From: Bacteroidetes bacterium UBA2322
Lineage (GTDB): Bacteria > Bacteroidota > Bacteroidia > Chitinophagales > UBA2359
Direction: 5' to 3'
DNA: 14,646 bases
Assembly (NCBI GenBank): GCA_002345145.1
Contig: DDVC01000182.1
Span: 1-14,646 of the forward strand
Below the pieces are notes generated by a model that made no database searches, was not told the DNA's origin, and saw only the letters and a list, made by a program, of their open reading frames with translations. Every line of letters begins with the position of its first letter. The first letter of the stretch is position 1. A program made the position numbers and the translations under genes. Below are positions 14,603 through 14,646 of the stretch, in pieces.

Positions 14603-14629
14603 CAAAGGTAGGAGCGCAAAACCGGCAAA
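14603..14629 (-). promoter_or_regulatory. Leftward Bacteroidota-type promoter candidate
   Basis: On the minus strand TACCTTTG (14610 down to 14603) fits TAnnTTTG exactly, and TTTG is present at 14629-14626, 15 bases upstream, the same short spacing as before sucA. Transcription would run left from about 14597 toward the 3' end of gpsA. No credible minus-strand gene follows inside the window. Confidence 0.35.
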
Positions 14630-14646
14630 ATTTAGCACACGGATAA

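Larger units (their letters stand above)
14357..14646. other. Right-hand non-coding region
   Basis: No convincing gene is present. The A/T-rich part (14395-14460) is followed by a weak hairpin (14459-14484), an ACAGTAC direct repeat (14523-14529 and 14546-14552), a CAGTA/TACTG dyad (14524-14537), an ACCCC/GGGGT hairpin (14561-14573) and a leftward promoter-like element (14603-14629). A 68-codon leftward frame (14603-14397) does not look like a protein. The next gene presumably begins beyond the window. Confidence 0.55.

Noticed and set aside
14397..14603. 68-codon minus-strand frame at the right edge
   Set aside because: It starts upstream of the predicted leftward transcript start, has no recognisable domain and lies in A/T-rich repeat DNA.
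1..14646. A defence, mobile or biosynthetic cluster
   Set aside because: No transposase, integrase, toxin, nuclease or large synthase is seen; all recognised genes are housekeeping or single transport and membrane proteins.

Overview
The window looks like an ordinary chromosomal segment of a member of the Bacteroidota. Three signs point there. Several genes are preceded by the phylum's TAnnTTTG -7 promoter element. Start codons generally lack Shine-Dalgarno sequences and have A/T-rich leaders instead. The protein types are also typical of the phylum: a glucosaminidase-LysM protein, a 917-residue 2-oxoglutarate dehydrogenase E1, a Pr6Pr-family membrane protein and a PlsB-like acyltransferase. 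I cannot name a genus. All convincing genes lie on the + strand.

Layout. 1-712 is mostly non-coding, with several inverted repeats and one doubtful small membrane ORF. 713-1510 is a short-chain dehydrogenase. 1657-3000 is an exported peptidoglycan hydrolase with LysM. A 432-base gap (3001-3432) holds a promoter candidate and a long stem-loop, and leads into sucA (3433-6186) and sucB (6398-7669), the E1 and E2 subunits of the 2-oxoglutarate dehydrogenase complex. A secreted TPR-like protein (7834-8541) and a sodium/solute symporter (8588-10081) follow. Next come moaE (10143-10595), a Pr6Pr-family six-helix membrane protein (10633-11268), a PlsB-like glycerol-3-phosphate acyltransferase (11391-13109) and gpsA (13276-14322). 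The last 320 bases have no convincing gene but carry a leftward promoter-like element.

How the genes relate. sucA and sucB supply two of the three subunits of one TCA-cycle complex; the third, dihydrolipoamide dehydrogenase, is not here. GpsA makes sn-glycerol-3-phosphate and the neighbouring acyltransferase should acylate it, so 11391-14322 covers the first two committed steps of phospholipid synthesis. The other genes look like unrelated housekeeping neighbours; MoaE is alone, without other molybdopterin genes.

I found no obviously new defence, mobile or biosynthetic system. The non-coding DNA is the most interesting part. Three arrays of degenerate 7-base repeats bracket gpsA, and one of them runs into its start codon. 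The sucA leader can form a 14-bp perfect stem, one arm of which could pair with an upstream segment instead. A G/C-run hairpin lies between sucA and sucB.
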